A model generated the notes under the pieces. It was not told where the DNA came from and ran no database searches. It saw nothing but the letters and a program-made list of their open reading frames with translations. Shown here piece by piece: positions 46,141 through 54,458 of a DNA stretch of 64,000 bases (the stretch's first letter is position 1; each line of letters opens with the position of its first letter). The translations under genes were made by a program, and so were the position numbers. The stretch covers positions 57,213-121,212 of the forward strand of contig NZ_QEXM01000001.1 of assembly GCF_004127445.1 (NCBI RefSeq), in the 5' to 3' direction. The DNA is from Streptomyces alfalfae. GTDB taxonomy: Bacteria > Actinomycetota > Actinomycetes > Streptomycetales > Streptomycetaceae.

Positions 46141-47949
46141 ATGCCGAATTCAGATGCCTCCGCCAAGGATCGGTCCACCATCCGGACGCTGCTGCGGCTC
46201 TGGCCGTATGTGCGCCCGGTCCGAACACGCTTGGGCGCCGCCGCCGTTGTCGCGATCATCGCTTCCTGCACGGGGCTCGTCTTCCCCCTCGTGCTGAAGT
46301 GGATGGTGGACGGCCCGGTGGCCGACAGGGACGTGGCGGGTGTGTGGTTCGGGGCGCTGCTGCTGCTTCTGCTCGGCGTGGCGGAGGCGCTGCTGTTCGG
46401 GCTGCGGCGGTGGCTCGTGGCCCGGCCGCTGGCGAGCGTGGAGGCGTCGATGCGGGCGGATCTCTTCCGCCATCTCCAGCGGCTGCCGGTGGCCTTCCAC
46501 GACCGGTGGGCGTCCGGTCAGCTCCTCTCGCGCGGCACCACCGACCTGATGCTGCTGCGGATGTTCCTCGCCTTCCCGATGACGTTCCTGCTGGTCAACA
46601 GCGTGACGATCGTGGTCGGCGTGATCATCCTGCTCGGCCAGGACTTCACGCTCGGCCTGGTCCTGCTCGCCCCCGTGGTGCCGATGGTGATCGCGTGCGC
46701 GTACTACGAGGGGCGGTACGCGACCGCGGCGCGGCGGGCGCAGGACCAGGTCGGCGATCTGACGACGGTCGTCGAGGAGAGCGTGCTCGGCATCCGCATC
46801 ATCAAGGGCTTCGGCCGCCACCGCAGCCAGGCGCGGGCGTTCCGCGAGCTCTCGCACACCCTGCGCGGCACGGAACTGGCCAAGGCCCGCATCCTGGCGG
46901 CGATCTGGGCGGTGATCGTGACGCTGCCCGAGACCGCCATCGGGGCCGCGCTCGTGCTCGGCACGGTGCGGGTGGCCGACGGGGGCCTGTCCGCGGGCAC
47001 GCTGGTCGCCTTCCTGTCGACGGCGCTCGCGCTGCGCTGGCCCGTGGAGTCCATCGGCTTCCTGCTCGCGATGACCCAGGAGTCGGCGACGGCCACCGAG
47101 CGGTACTTCGAGGTGATGGACGCCGAGCCGGAGGACGGCGCGGTCGCCGCCGCCACCGCCGGGGGCCCGGCCGACAGCGGGGCCGAGGACGGGCTGCGCT
47201 TCCACGGCGTGGAGTTCAGGTATCCCGACGCACCGCCCGGCGCGCCCCCTGTCCTCGACCGGATCGACCTGCACATCCGCCCCGGCGAGACCATGGCCCT
47301 GGTCGGCGCCACCGGCAGCGGCAAGACCACGCTGACCGCCCTGGTGCCGCGCCTGCACGAGGTGACCGGCGGGCGCATCACCCTGGACGGCGAGGACATC
47401 GCCGCGATGGACCGCGACCGGCTGCGCACCCTGGTGGCCGTCGCCTTCGAGGAGCCCACGCTGTTCTCCGCGTCGGTCGGTGAGAACGTGCTGATGGGCG
47501 CCGTGGACAGCGCGGGCGACGCCGACCTCGCCCGCGCCCTCGACGTCGCCCAGGCCGGTTTCGCGCACGCCCTGCCGCAGGGCACCGGCACGCAGGTCGG
47601 GGAGCAGGGCCTGAGCCTGTCCGGCGGGCAGCGCCAGCGCCTCGCCCTGGCCCGCGCGGTGGTGGGCCGCCCCCGCTTCCTGGTCCTCGACGACCCGCTC
47701 TCCGCGCTCGATGTCCACACGGAGGCCCTGGTGGAGGCCGCGCTGCGGCGGGTCCTCGCGGACACGACCGCGCTGATCGTCGCCCACCGGCCCTCCACCG
47801 TGCAGCTCGCCGACCGCGTCGCGCTGCTGTCCGGCGGCCGCGTCACCGCCGTCGGCACCCATCAGGAACTGCTGCGGGACAACGCGGAGTACGCCTGGCT
47901 GATGTCCGGCGCCGACATGCCCCACGCCGCCGAGGAGGCTGCCCGATGA
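46141..47949 (+). CDS. ABC exporter subunit 1 (degenerate ATP site partner)
   Basis: A 602-residue half-transporter: six helices (about 30-330) and an ABC domain from 355, with Walker A GATGSGKTT, signature LSLSGGQRQR and switch AHRPST. The Walker B segment is LVLDDPLSALD: Asp518 replaces the usual catalytic Glu, and the Q-loop reads VAFEEPTLF (Glu instead of Gln). With subunit 2 it should form a heterodimer in which one ATP site is degenerate. The ATG at 46141 lacks a ribosome site and may be leaderless. It overlaps the next gene by 4 bp. Confidence 0.93.
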   Translation: MPNSDASAKDRSTIRTLLRLWPYVRPVRTRLGAAAVVAIIASCTGLVFPLVLKWMVDGPVADRDVAGVWFGALLLLLLGVAEALLFGLRRWLVARPLASVEASMRADLFRHLQRLPVAFHDRWASGQLLSRGTTDLMLLRMFLAFPMTFLLVNSVTIVVGVIILLGQDFTLGLVLLAPVVPMVIACAYYEGRYATAARRAQDQVGDLTTVVEESVLGIRIIKGFGRHRSQARAFRELSHTLRGTELAKARILAAIWAVIVTLPETAIGAALVLGTVRVADGGLSAGTLVAFLSTALALRWPVESIGFLLAMTQESATATERYFEVMDAEPEDGAVAAATAGGPADSGAEDGLRFHGVEFRYPDAPPGAPPVLDRIDLHIRPGETMALVGATGSGKTTLTALVPRLHEVTGGRITLDGEDIAAMDRDRLRTLVAVAFEEPTLFSASVGENVLMGAVDSAGDADLARALDVAQAGFAHALPQGTGTQVGEQGLSLSGGQRQRLALARAVVGRPRFLVLDDPLSALDVHTEALVEAALRRVLADTTALIVAHRPSTVQLADRVALLSGGRVTAVGTHQELLRDNAEYAWLMSGADMPHAAEEAAR

Positions 47950-49823
47950 CCTCGTCGACCTCCGTACGGGAGAAGCCCCTCGACCCGGAGGAACCCGGGC
48001 TCCCCGAGGAACCGGCCGCCCACGAGGACCCCTTCGACAAGGACGACCTGCCGACGCCCCCGGGCGCCACCCCGGCGCTCCTGCGCTCCCTGCTCTCGCC
48101 GCTGCGCGGACGCGTCGTCCTCGCCGCCGTCCTGCTCCTCCTCCAGCAGGCCGCCGTGCAGGCCGGGCCGCTCCTCGTCGCGTACGCCATCGACAGCGGC
48201 GTGCCCGCCGTGCGCGCGGACGACCACGGCCCGCTGATCGCGGTCGCCGTCGGCTATCTGCTGTGCGCCGCGTCGTCGGGCGCCCTCCAGTACGCCTTCA
48301 TCGTCGCCTCCGCCCGCGTCAGCCAGGACGTCCTGCTCGATCTGCGCGGACGCATCTTCCGGCACGCGCAGGCGCTGAGCGTCGACTTCCACGAGCGGTA
48401 CACCTCGGGGCGGCTGATCTCGCGGTCCACCACCGACGTGGAGTCCCTGCGCGAACTGCTCGACGAGGGCCTCCAGGAGCTCATCACCGTCCTGCTCTCC
48501 TTCGTCTACATCTCGGCGATGCTGCTCTGGCTCGACCTGGGGCTCGGCGCGGTGGCGGTGGCGTCGTTCGTGCCGCTCTACCTCCTCGTACGCCTCTACC
48601 AGCGGCGCGCGGGGGCCCTGTTCCGCGAGCGCTCGACCGCGATCGCCGCCGTCATCGTGAAGTTCGCCGAGACCATGAACGGCATCCGCCCGGTGCGGGC
48701 CTTCCGCAGGGAGCGGGCCAACGACGCGCGGTTCGCCGAGCTCAACCAGCGGCACGAGCGGACCAACGGCGACGCCATGCTGGAGATGGCGCGCTACGTG
48801 GTGGGCTCCCGGCTCGTCGCGAACATCGCCGTCGCCGGGATCGTCCTGTGGGGCGCGCAGCGCGTCGCGGACGGCGGGCTCGCCCTGGGGGTGCTCGCCG
48901 CCGCCGTGCTCTACCTGCGGCGTCTGTACGACCCGATCGACCGGCTCGGCATGTTCCTCAACTCCTACCAGTCCGCGGCGGCCTCCCTGGAGAAGATCGC
49001 GGGGCTCCTCGCCCAGGTCCCGGCCGTGCCCGAGCCCGACCCCTCGGCCGCGCGTGCGCTGCCCGCCCCGGAGTCCGAGCATCCCGGCCGCGAGGTCCGC
49101 TTCGACGGTGTGCGGTTCGCCTACCGCACCGGCGGCGAGGTCCTGCCCCGCTTCGACCTGACGCTGCCCGCCGGGCAGACCGTCGCCGTGGTCGGCTCCA
49201 CCGGCGCCGGCAAGTCCACGCTGGCGAAGCTGCTGGCCCGCTTCTACGACCCGACGGAGGGCCGTGTCCTGCTCGACGGCGTCGACCTGCGGGAGCTGGC
49301 GGGCGCCGAGCTGCGGCGCGGGGTGGTCATGGTGACGCAGGAGGCGTTCCTGTTCTCCGGCACCGTCGCCGAGAACATCGCGATCGGCCGCCCCGACGCC
49401 ACCCGCGAGGACGTCGAGCGCGCCGCGAAGGCCATCGGCGCCCATGACTTCATCGCGTCCCTGCCCGACGGGTACGACACCGACGTACGCAAGAGGGGCG
49501 GCCGGATCTCCGCGGGTCAGCGCCAGTTGGTGGCGTTCGCGCGTGCCCTGCTCGCCGATCCGGCCGTGCTGATCCTCGACGAGGCGACCAGCTCCCTGGA
49601 CATCCCCGGCGAGCGGGCCGTGCAGCGCGCGATGCACACGGTGCTGCGGGGCCGCACGGCCGTGGTGATCGCCCACCGGCTCTCCACGGTGGAGATCGCC
49701 GACCGGGTGCTCGTGATGGAGCACGGGCGGATCGTGGAGGACGGCAGCCCCGGCGACCTCATCGCGGGCGACGGCTCCTTCGCGAGCCTGCACCGTGCGT
49801 GGCGGGACAGCGTGGTGAGCTGA
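47946..49823 (+). CDS. ABC exporter subunit 2 (catalytic site)
   Basis: A 625-residue half-transporter with an acidic N-terminal tail, six helices and an ABC domain: Walker A GSTGAGKST, Q-loop MVTQEAFLF, Walker B LILDEATSSLD with the catalytic Glu546, and switch AHRLST. The signature is GRISAGQRQ, not LSGGQ. The degenerate signature of this subunit faces the degenerate Walker B of subunit 1, leaving one good site built from subunit 2 Walker motifs and subunit 1 signature. Substrate unknown; typical for drug or lipid exporters. Confidence 0.94.
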   Translation: MTSSTSVREKPLDPEEPGLPEEPAAHEDPFDKDDLPTPPGATPALLRSLLSPLRGRVVLAAVLLLLQQAAVQAGPLLVAYAIDSGVPAVRADDHGPLIAVAVGYLLCAASSGALQYAFIVASARVSQDVLLDLRGRIFRHAQALSVDFHERYTSGRLISRSTTDVESLRELLDEGLQELITVLLSFVYISAMLLWLDLGLGAVAVASFVPLYLLVRLYQRRAGALFRERSTAIAAVIVKFAETMNGIRPVRAFRRERANDARFAELNQRHERTNGDAMLEMARYVVGSRLVANIAVAGIVLWGAQRVADGGLALGVLAAAVLYLRRLYDPIDRLGMFLNSYQSAAASLEKIAGLLAQVPAVPEPDPSAARALPAPESEHPGREVRFDGVRFAYRTGGEVLPRFDLTLPAGQTVAVVGSTGAGKSTLAKLLARFYDPTEGRVLLDGVDLRELAGAELRRGVVMVTQEAFLFSGTVAENIAIGRPDATREDVERAAKAIGAHDFIASLPDGYDTDVRKRGGRISAGQRQLVAFARALLADPAVLILDEATSSLDIPGERAVQRAMHTVLRGRTAVVIAHRLSTVEIADRVLVMEHGRIVEDGSPGDLIAGDGSFASLHRAWRDSVVS

Positions 49824-49829
49824 GGGCCG

Positions 49830-49864
49830 CGGGCCCGCCGTCCGCGCCCGGGACGGCGGGCCCG
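49830..49864 (+). terminator. Terminator after the ABC exporter operon
   Basis: A 13-bp perfect stem, CGGGCCCGCCGTC and its complement, with a 9-nt loop, 6 bp after the stop codon. Confidence 0.85.
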
Positions 49865-50312
49865 GCCGGCGGTCCCGAACCACGTCTCTTCGGCCGCACC
49901 GGCGAAATACAGCCACGCCGCACACACGCGTGCGGACGGCGGACCCGCGCGCGAGCCGTCCGACGCGCGCTCAACTCCGGTCGCGGGAGCGGCTCACCGC
50001 CCCGCTCCGCATACCGAACGTGCTCCACCGGCCAACGGACTGATTCCGGCCAACTCTTGATGCGCTCCTGACAGAACTGCGGCTCTGGTGCCACTCTTCC
50101 CCTCGACCGCCGCACGGCATTCAACAACGCGACGGTTTCTCTTCACGCACCACACACGCGATTCACCCGCAGCACACGTGCGTCACCCCTGAGCGACACC
50201 CGCAACACCCCTGCACCGCCCAGTTCTGCGTACCGCCTTGCTCTGCCCGGACGGCGACCCAGCCGCCCGGTAGCTCTGGCCGCGCATCCCCGCGGCCGCG
50301 CAGAAGGAGTCC
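49865..50312. other. Long untranslated/promoter region of the first M4 protease
   Basis: About 450 bp without a supported gene. It carries the composite protease promoter (50030-50101), then a long C/A-rich leader up to the ribosome site AAGGAG at 50304-50309. The 5' leader would be about 200 nt. Confidence 0.6.
50030..50101 (+). promoter_or_regulatory. Shared M4-protease promoter block, copy 1
   Basis: A 25-bp element (50030-50054) is bounded by two GGCCAAC heptamers 18 bp apart; then TGACA at 50069-50073 and ACTCTTCCC at 50093-50101. The second M4 gene has the same three blocks at identical spacing (21 of 25 bases identical in the first). This looks like a regulator-binding site plus a promoter core. 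Confidence 0.7.
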
Positions 50313-52391
50313 GTGTTGAGAAACACCTCCCACAGACCCGCCTCCCACAGCAGCCGTTCGGTCCGCACCCGTGCGACCGCCGTCGGCGCCCTCTCCGCAG
50401 TCGCCGCCCTCCTCGCCGTGGCCGTCCAGGCGGGCCCCGCCTCGGCCGACGGCCCGGCGGCCAAGGCCGCCCCGGCGGTGGCCCAGAAGCTCGGCAAGGT
50501 CGACCCCGGCTCGCTGGCCGCCAAGCTCTCCCCCGCCCAGCGTGCCGAGCTGATCCGCGACGCCAACGCCACCAAGGCGGAGACCGCCGAGGACCTGAAG
50601 CTCGGGGCCAAGGAGAAGCTGGTCGTCCGCGACGTCACCAAGGACCGCGACGGCACCGTCCACACCCGTTATGAGCGCACCTACGACGGCCTGCCCGTCC
50701 TCGGCGGCGACATGGTGGTGCAGACCACGAAGTCCGGCAGGACCGAGGGCGTCACCAAGGCCGCGAAGGCGCAGCTCAAGGGCGTCGACACGAGCGCCGA
50801 CATCAAGGCGTCGGCGGCCGAGAAGCAGGCGCTGGGCGCCGCGAAGGCCGAGGGCTCCAAGAAGACGGATGCGGACCGCGCGCCGCGCAAGGTCGTCTGG
50901 ATGGCCGAGGGCAAGCCGGTCCTCGCGTACGAGACCGTGGTCGGCGGGCTCCAGCACGACGGCACGCCGAACGAGCTGCACGTCATCACGGACGCCGCCA
51001 CCGGCAAGAAGCTCTTCCAGTGGCAGGGCATCGAGAACGGCACCGGCAACACGCAGTACAGCGGGACGGTCACCCTGGGCTCGTCGCAGTCCGGGTCGAA
51101 CTACACCCTCACCGACGCCGGCCGCGGCAACCACAAGACGTACAACCTGAACCGGGGCACGTCCGGCACCGGCACCCTCTTCAGCGGGCCCGACGACGTG
51201 TGGGGCAACGGCCAGCCCTCCAACCTGGAGACCGCCGGCGCCGACGCCGCCTACGGCGCCCAGCTCACCTGGGACTACTACAAGAACGTGCACGGCCGCT
51301 CCGGTATCCGCGGGGACGGCGTCGGCGCGTACTCCCGGGTCCACTACGGCAACAACTACGTCAACGCCTTCTGGTCCGACGCCTGCTTCTGCATGACGTA
51401 CGGCGACGGCTCGGGCAACTCCAAGCCGCTGACGTCCATCGACGTGGCCGCCCACGAGATGACGCACGGCGTGACGGCCGCGACCGGCAACATGACCTAC
51501 AGCGGTGAGTCCGGCGGCCTGAACGAGGCCACCTCCGACATCTTCGCCGCCGCGGTCGAGTTCAACGCCAACAACCCGCAGGACAAGGGCGACTACCTCG
51601 TCGGCGAGAAGATCGACATCAACGGCGACGGCACCCCGCTGCGCTACATGGACAAGCCCTCCAAGGACGGCTCGTCCAAGGACTCCTGGTACTCCGGGAT
51701 CGGCAACGTCGACGTGCACTACTCCTCGGGCGTCGCCAACCACTTCTACTACCTGCTGAGCGAGGGCAGCGGCGCGAAGGAGATCGACGGCGTCCAGTAC
51801 GACTCGCCGACCTCCGACGGCCTGCCGGTGACCGGCATCGGCAGGGACAAGGCGTCGCTGATCTGGTTCAAGGCGCTGACCACGAAGTTCACCACCACGA
51901 CCAACTACGCGGCGGCCCGCACCGGGACGCTCGCCGTGGCCGGTGAGCTGTACGGCGCCACCAGCGCCGAGTACAAGGCGGTCGCCCACGCCTGGGCCGC
52001 CGTGAACGTCGGCTCCCGGCCCGGCGGCGAGGAGCCCGGCGGCAAGACCTTCGAGAACACCGCGGACGTCAACATTCCGGACGCCGGCGCCGCGGTCACC
52101 TCGTCGGTCGACGTCACGGGCGTCACCGGCAACGCGCCGAGCGCGCTGAAGGTCGGCGTCGACATCGTGCACACCTGGCGCGGTGACCTCCAGGTCGACC
52201 TGGTGGCCCCCGACGGCACGAACTACCGGCTGAAGTCCACCAGCAGCTCGGACTCCGCCGACAACGTCAAGGAGACCTACACGGTCAACGCCTCGTCCGA
52301 GGTCGCCAACGGCTCCTGGAAGCTGAAGGTCCAGGACAAGGCGCGGCAGGACACGGGATACATCAACAGCTTCAAGCTCACCTTCCCGTAG
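50313..52391 (+). CDS. M4 (thermolysin-family) metalloprotease with P-domain
   Basis: A 692-residue secreted protease. Signal peptide to about residue 47; FTP/PepSY propeptide (about 75-240); the M4 catalytic domain with HEMTH (His381, Glu382, His385) and GGLNEATSD (third zinc ligand Glu405); and a C-terminal proprotein-convertase P-domain (about 575-692, NIPDAGAAVTSSVDVTG). GTG at 50313 has GGAG only 3 bp away; TTG at 50316 would give better spacing. It is paralogous to the next gene, which lacks the P-domain. Confidence 0.94.
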   Translation: MLRNTSHRPASHSSRSVRTRATAVGALSAVAALLAVAVQAGPASADGPAAKAAPAVAQKLGKVDPGSLAAKLSPAQRAELIRDANATKAETAEDLKLGAKEKLVVRDVTKDRDGTVHTRYERTYDGLPVLGGDMVVQTTKSGRTEGVTKAAKAQLKGVDTSADIKASAAEKQALGAAKAEGSKKTDADRAPRKVVWMAEGKPVLAYETVVGGLQHDGTPNELHVITDAATGKKLFQWQGIENGTGNTQYSGTVTLGSSQSGSNYTLTDAGRGNHKTYNLNRGTSGTGTLFSGPDDVWGNGQPSNLETAGADAAYGAQLTWDYYKNVHGRSGIRGDGVGAYSRVHYGNNYVNAFWSDACFCMTYGDGSGNSKPLTSIDVAAHEMTHGVTAATGNMTYSGESGGLNEATSDIFAAAVEFNANNPQDKGDYLVGEKIDINGDGTPLRYMDKPSKDGSSKDSWYSGIGNVDVHYSSGVANHFYYLLSEGSGAKEIDGVQYDSPTSDGLPVTGIGRDKASLIWFKALTTKFTTTTNYAAARTGTLAVAGELYGATSAEYKAVAHAWAAVNVGSRPGGEEPGGKTFENTADVNIPDAGAAVTSSVDVTGVTGNAPSALKVGVDIVHTWRGDLQVDLVAPDGTNYRLKSTSSSDSADNVKETYTVNASSEVANGSWKLKVQDKARQDTGYINSFKLTFP

Positions 52392-52486
52392 GCCGCGCCG
52401 GCACAGGAACACCGGCACCTGAGCACCACCGTGCGAGGAACGCCGTGTGAGAGAACACGGGTGAGCACCACCGCGTGAAGACACGC

Positions 52487-52520
52487 CGCCGCCCCGGGTG
52501 AACAACTCCCCGGGGCGGCG
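52487..52520 (+). terminator. Terminator after the first M4 gene
   Basis: A 12-bp perfect stem, CGCCGCCCCGGG and complement, with a 10-nt loop, 96 bp after the stop. Confidence 0.8.
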
Positions 52521-52577
52521 CGCGCGTTCGTGGACCGTGCCGTTTACACGCTGTTCGCAATACGTATGTCGACCATC

Positions 52578-52649
52578 GCCCAACGGACGATTTCCGGCCA
52601 ACATCACGTCGGGTAATGACATGTACCTGGCCCGAATGAAACTCTTCCC
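52578..52649 (+). promoter_or_regulatory. Shared M4-protease promoter block, copy 2
   Basis: The 25-bp element at 52578-52602 matches the first copy at 21 of 25 positions. TGACA at 52617-52621 and ACTCTTCCC at 52641-52649 are at the same offsets as in copy 1. The 5' leader to the GTG at 52749 is shorter, about 100 nt. Confidence 0.7.
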
Positions 52650-52748
52650 GGGCACCACACGCGTCACCACACGCACCCACATCGCACCGCGTCTTTCCTG
52701 CCCGGGCAGTCCCCAACGCGTCCCGGGCCCCCCACAGAAGGAGCCTGC

Positions 52749-54377
52749 GTGACCCCCCACATATCCCGTAAGCGTTCGACCCTGGCCATCGCCACCGCTG
52801 TCGCCGCGGGAGCGCTGCTCACCGCCGGGCTGACCACCGGCGCCTCCGCGGAACCCGCCGACGCCACGCCGTCCGGCGCGCCCGTCAGCCTCTCGGCCTC
52901 GTCGCGTGCCGGCCTCCTGAAGGACGCGAGCGCCGCCACGGCGGCCACCGCCGACAAGATCGGCCTCGGCGCCAAGGAGAAACTGGTCGTCCGTGACGTC
53001 GTCAAGGACGGCGACGGCACCACCCACACCCGCTACGAGCGCACCTACGACGGCCTGCCCGTCCTCGGCGGCGACCTCGTCGTGCACACCGCGAAGAGCG
53101 GCAAGGTGAAGGGCGTCACCAAGGCGACCGAGGCCACCGTGAAGGTCGCCACCACCGAGGCCGGGCTCGGCAAGGCGTCGGTCGTGAGGTCCGCCGAATC
53201 GGCCGCCGCGAAGGCGAAGACGGCCGAGGCCGACGCCGAAGCCCCGCGCAAGGTCGTCTGGGCCGCCGAGGGCAAGCCGGTCCTGGCCCACGAGACCGTG
53301 GTCACCGGCGTGCAGAAGGACGGCACGCCCAGCCGCCTGCACGTCATCACCGACGCGGCGACCGGCAAGAAGCTGTACCAGTACCAGGCCATCAAGAACG
53401 GCAACGGCAACAGCCAGTACAGCGGCAAGGTCGAGGTCGGCTCCAAGAAGGGCGCCAGCGGCTTCGAGCTGACCGACGACGAGCGCGGCGGCCACAGCAC
53501 CTTCGACCTGAACCACGCCCAGGGCGGCGAGGGCAAGCTCGTCACGGACGACGACGACACCTGGGGCACCGGAAAGCCGGACGACGCGCAGACCGCCGCC
53601 GTCGACGCCGCCTACGGCGCGCAGCTCACCTGGGACTACTACAAGTCCGTGCACGGCCGCAGCGGCATCAACGGCGACGGCAAGGGCGCGACCTCGCGCG
53701 TCCACTACGGCGCCAACTACGTCAACGCCTTCTGGGACGACAGCTGCTTCTGCATGACGTACGGCGACGGCGAGGGCGACAAGAAGCCCCTGACCACGCT
53801 GGACGTCGCGGCCCACGAGATGACGCACGGCGTCACCTCGGCGACCGGCAACATGGAGTACAGCGGCGAGTCCGGCGGCCTGAACGAGGCCACCTCCGAC
53901 ATCTTCGCCGCCGCCGTCGAGTTCCGGGCGGACAACGCCGAGGACGTCGGCGACTACCTCATCGGCGAGAAGGTCGACATCAACGGCGACGGCACCCCGC
54001 TGCGCCACATGGACAAGCCCTCCAAGGACGGCTCGTCCCTGGACAGCTGGAGCGAGGACGCCGGCAACGTCGACGTCCACTACTCCTCGGGCATCGCCAA
54101 CCACTTCTTCTACCTGCTGTCCGAGGGCAGCGGGGCGAAGGAGATCAACGGTGTCGCGTACGACTCGCCGACCGCCGACGGCTCCAAGGTCGAGGGCATC
54201 GGCCGCGACAAGGCCGAGAAGATCTGGTTCAAGGCCCTGACGACGTACTTCACGTCGACGACGGACTACAAGGCGGCCCGTGAGGGCTCCCTGAACGCCG
54301 CGAAGGACCTCTACGGCGCGGACTCCGCGGAATACAAGGGCGTGGACGCGGCCTGGGCCGCGGTCAACGTCAAGTAG
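52749..54377 (+). CDS. M4 (thermolysin-family) metalloprotease
   Basis: A 542-residue secreted protease with signal peptide (about 1-35), FTP/PepSY propeptide (to about 215) and M4 catalytic domain: HEMTH (His356, Glu357, His360) and GGLNEATSD (Glu380). There is no P-domain, unlike its tandem paralogue. The GTG at 52749 follows AAGGAG at 5 bp. It is the probable ancestor or descendant of the neighbouring gene by duplication, followed by a strong bidirectional terminator facing glgP. Confidence 0.95.
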   Translation: MTPHISRKRSTLAIATAVAAGALLTAGLTTGASAEPADATPSGAPVSLSASSRAGLLKDASAATAATADKIGLGAKEKLVVRDVVKDGDGTTHTRYERTYDGLPVLGGDLVVHTAKSGKVKGVTKATEATVKVATTEAGLGKASVVRSAESAAAKAKTAEADAEAPRKVVWAAEGKPVLAHETVVTGVQKDGTPSRLHVITDAATGKKLYQYQAIKNGNGNSQYSGKVEVGSKKGASGFELTDDERGGHSTFDLNHAQGGEGKLVTDDDDTWGTGKPDDAQTAAVDAAYGAQLTWDYYKSVHGRSGINGDGKGATSRVHYGANYVNAFWDDSCFCMTYGDGEGDKKPLTTLDVAAHEMTHGVTSATGNMEYSGESGGLNEATSDIFAAAVEFRADNAEDVGDYLIGEKVDINGDGTPLRHMDKPSKDGSSLDSWSEDAGNVDVHYSSGIANHFFYLLSEGSGAKEINGVAYDSPTADGSKVEGIGRDKAEKIWFKALTTYFTSTTDYKAAREGSLNAAKDLYGADSAEYKGVDAAWAAVNVK

Positions 54378-54394
54378 CGGCGCCGCACGGCTCC

Positions 54395-54431
54395 CGGTTC
54401 CCCGCACCCCGGCCAGGGGTGCGGGGAACCG
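54395..54431. terminator. Bidirectional terminator between M4-2 and glgP
   Basis: A perfect 16-bp stem (CGGTTCCCCGCACCCC and complement) with a 5-nt loop, between convergent stop codons. Confidence 0.92.
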
Positions 54432-54458
54432 CACGTCCGGCCCCCGCCCGCGTCCGGC

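Larger units (their letters stand above)
52392..52748. other. Region between the two M4 protease genes
   Basis: No gene. It has a strong terminator of the first gene (52487-52520), a duplicated GAGCACCACCG block 41 bp apart (52422 and 52463), and the promoter block of the second protease (52578-52649). Confidence 0.7.

Noticed and set aside
50163..54434. A 1423-residue minus-strand open frame across both M4 proteases
   Set aside because: It is the GC-rich shadow of two well-supported plus-strand proteases; its repetitive Val/Leu/Gly composition and lack of motifs argue against coding.
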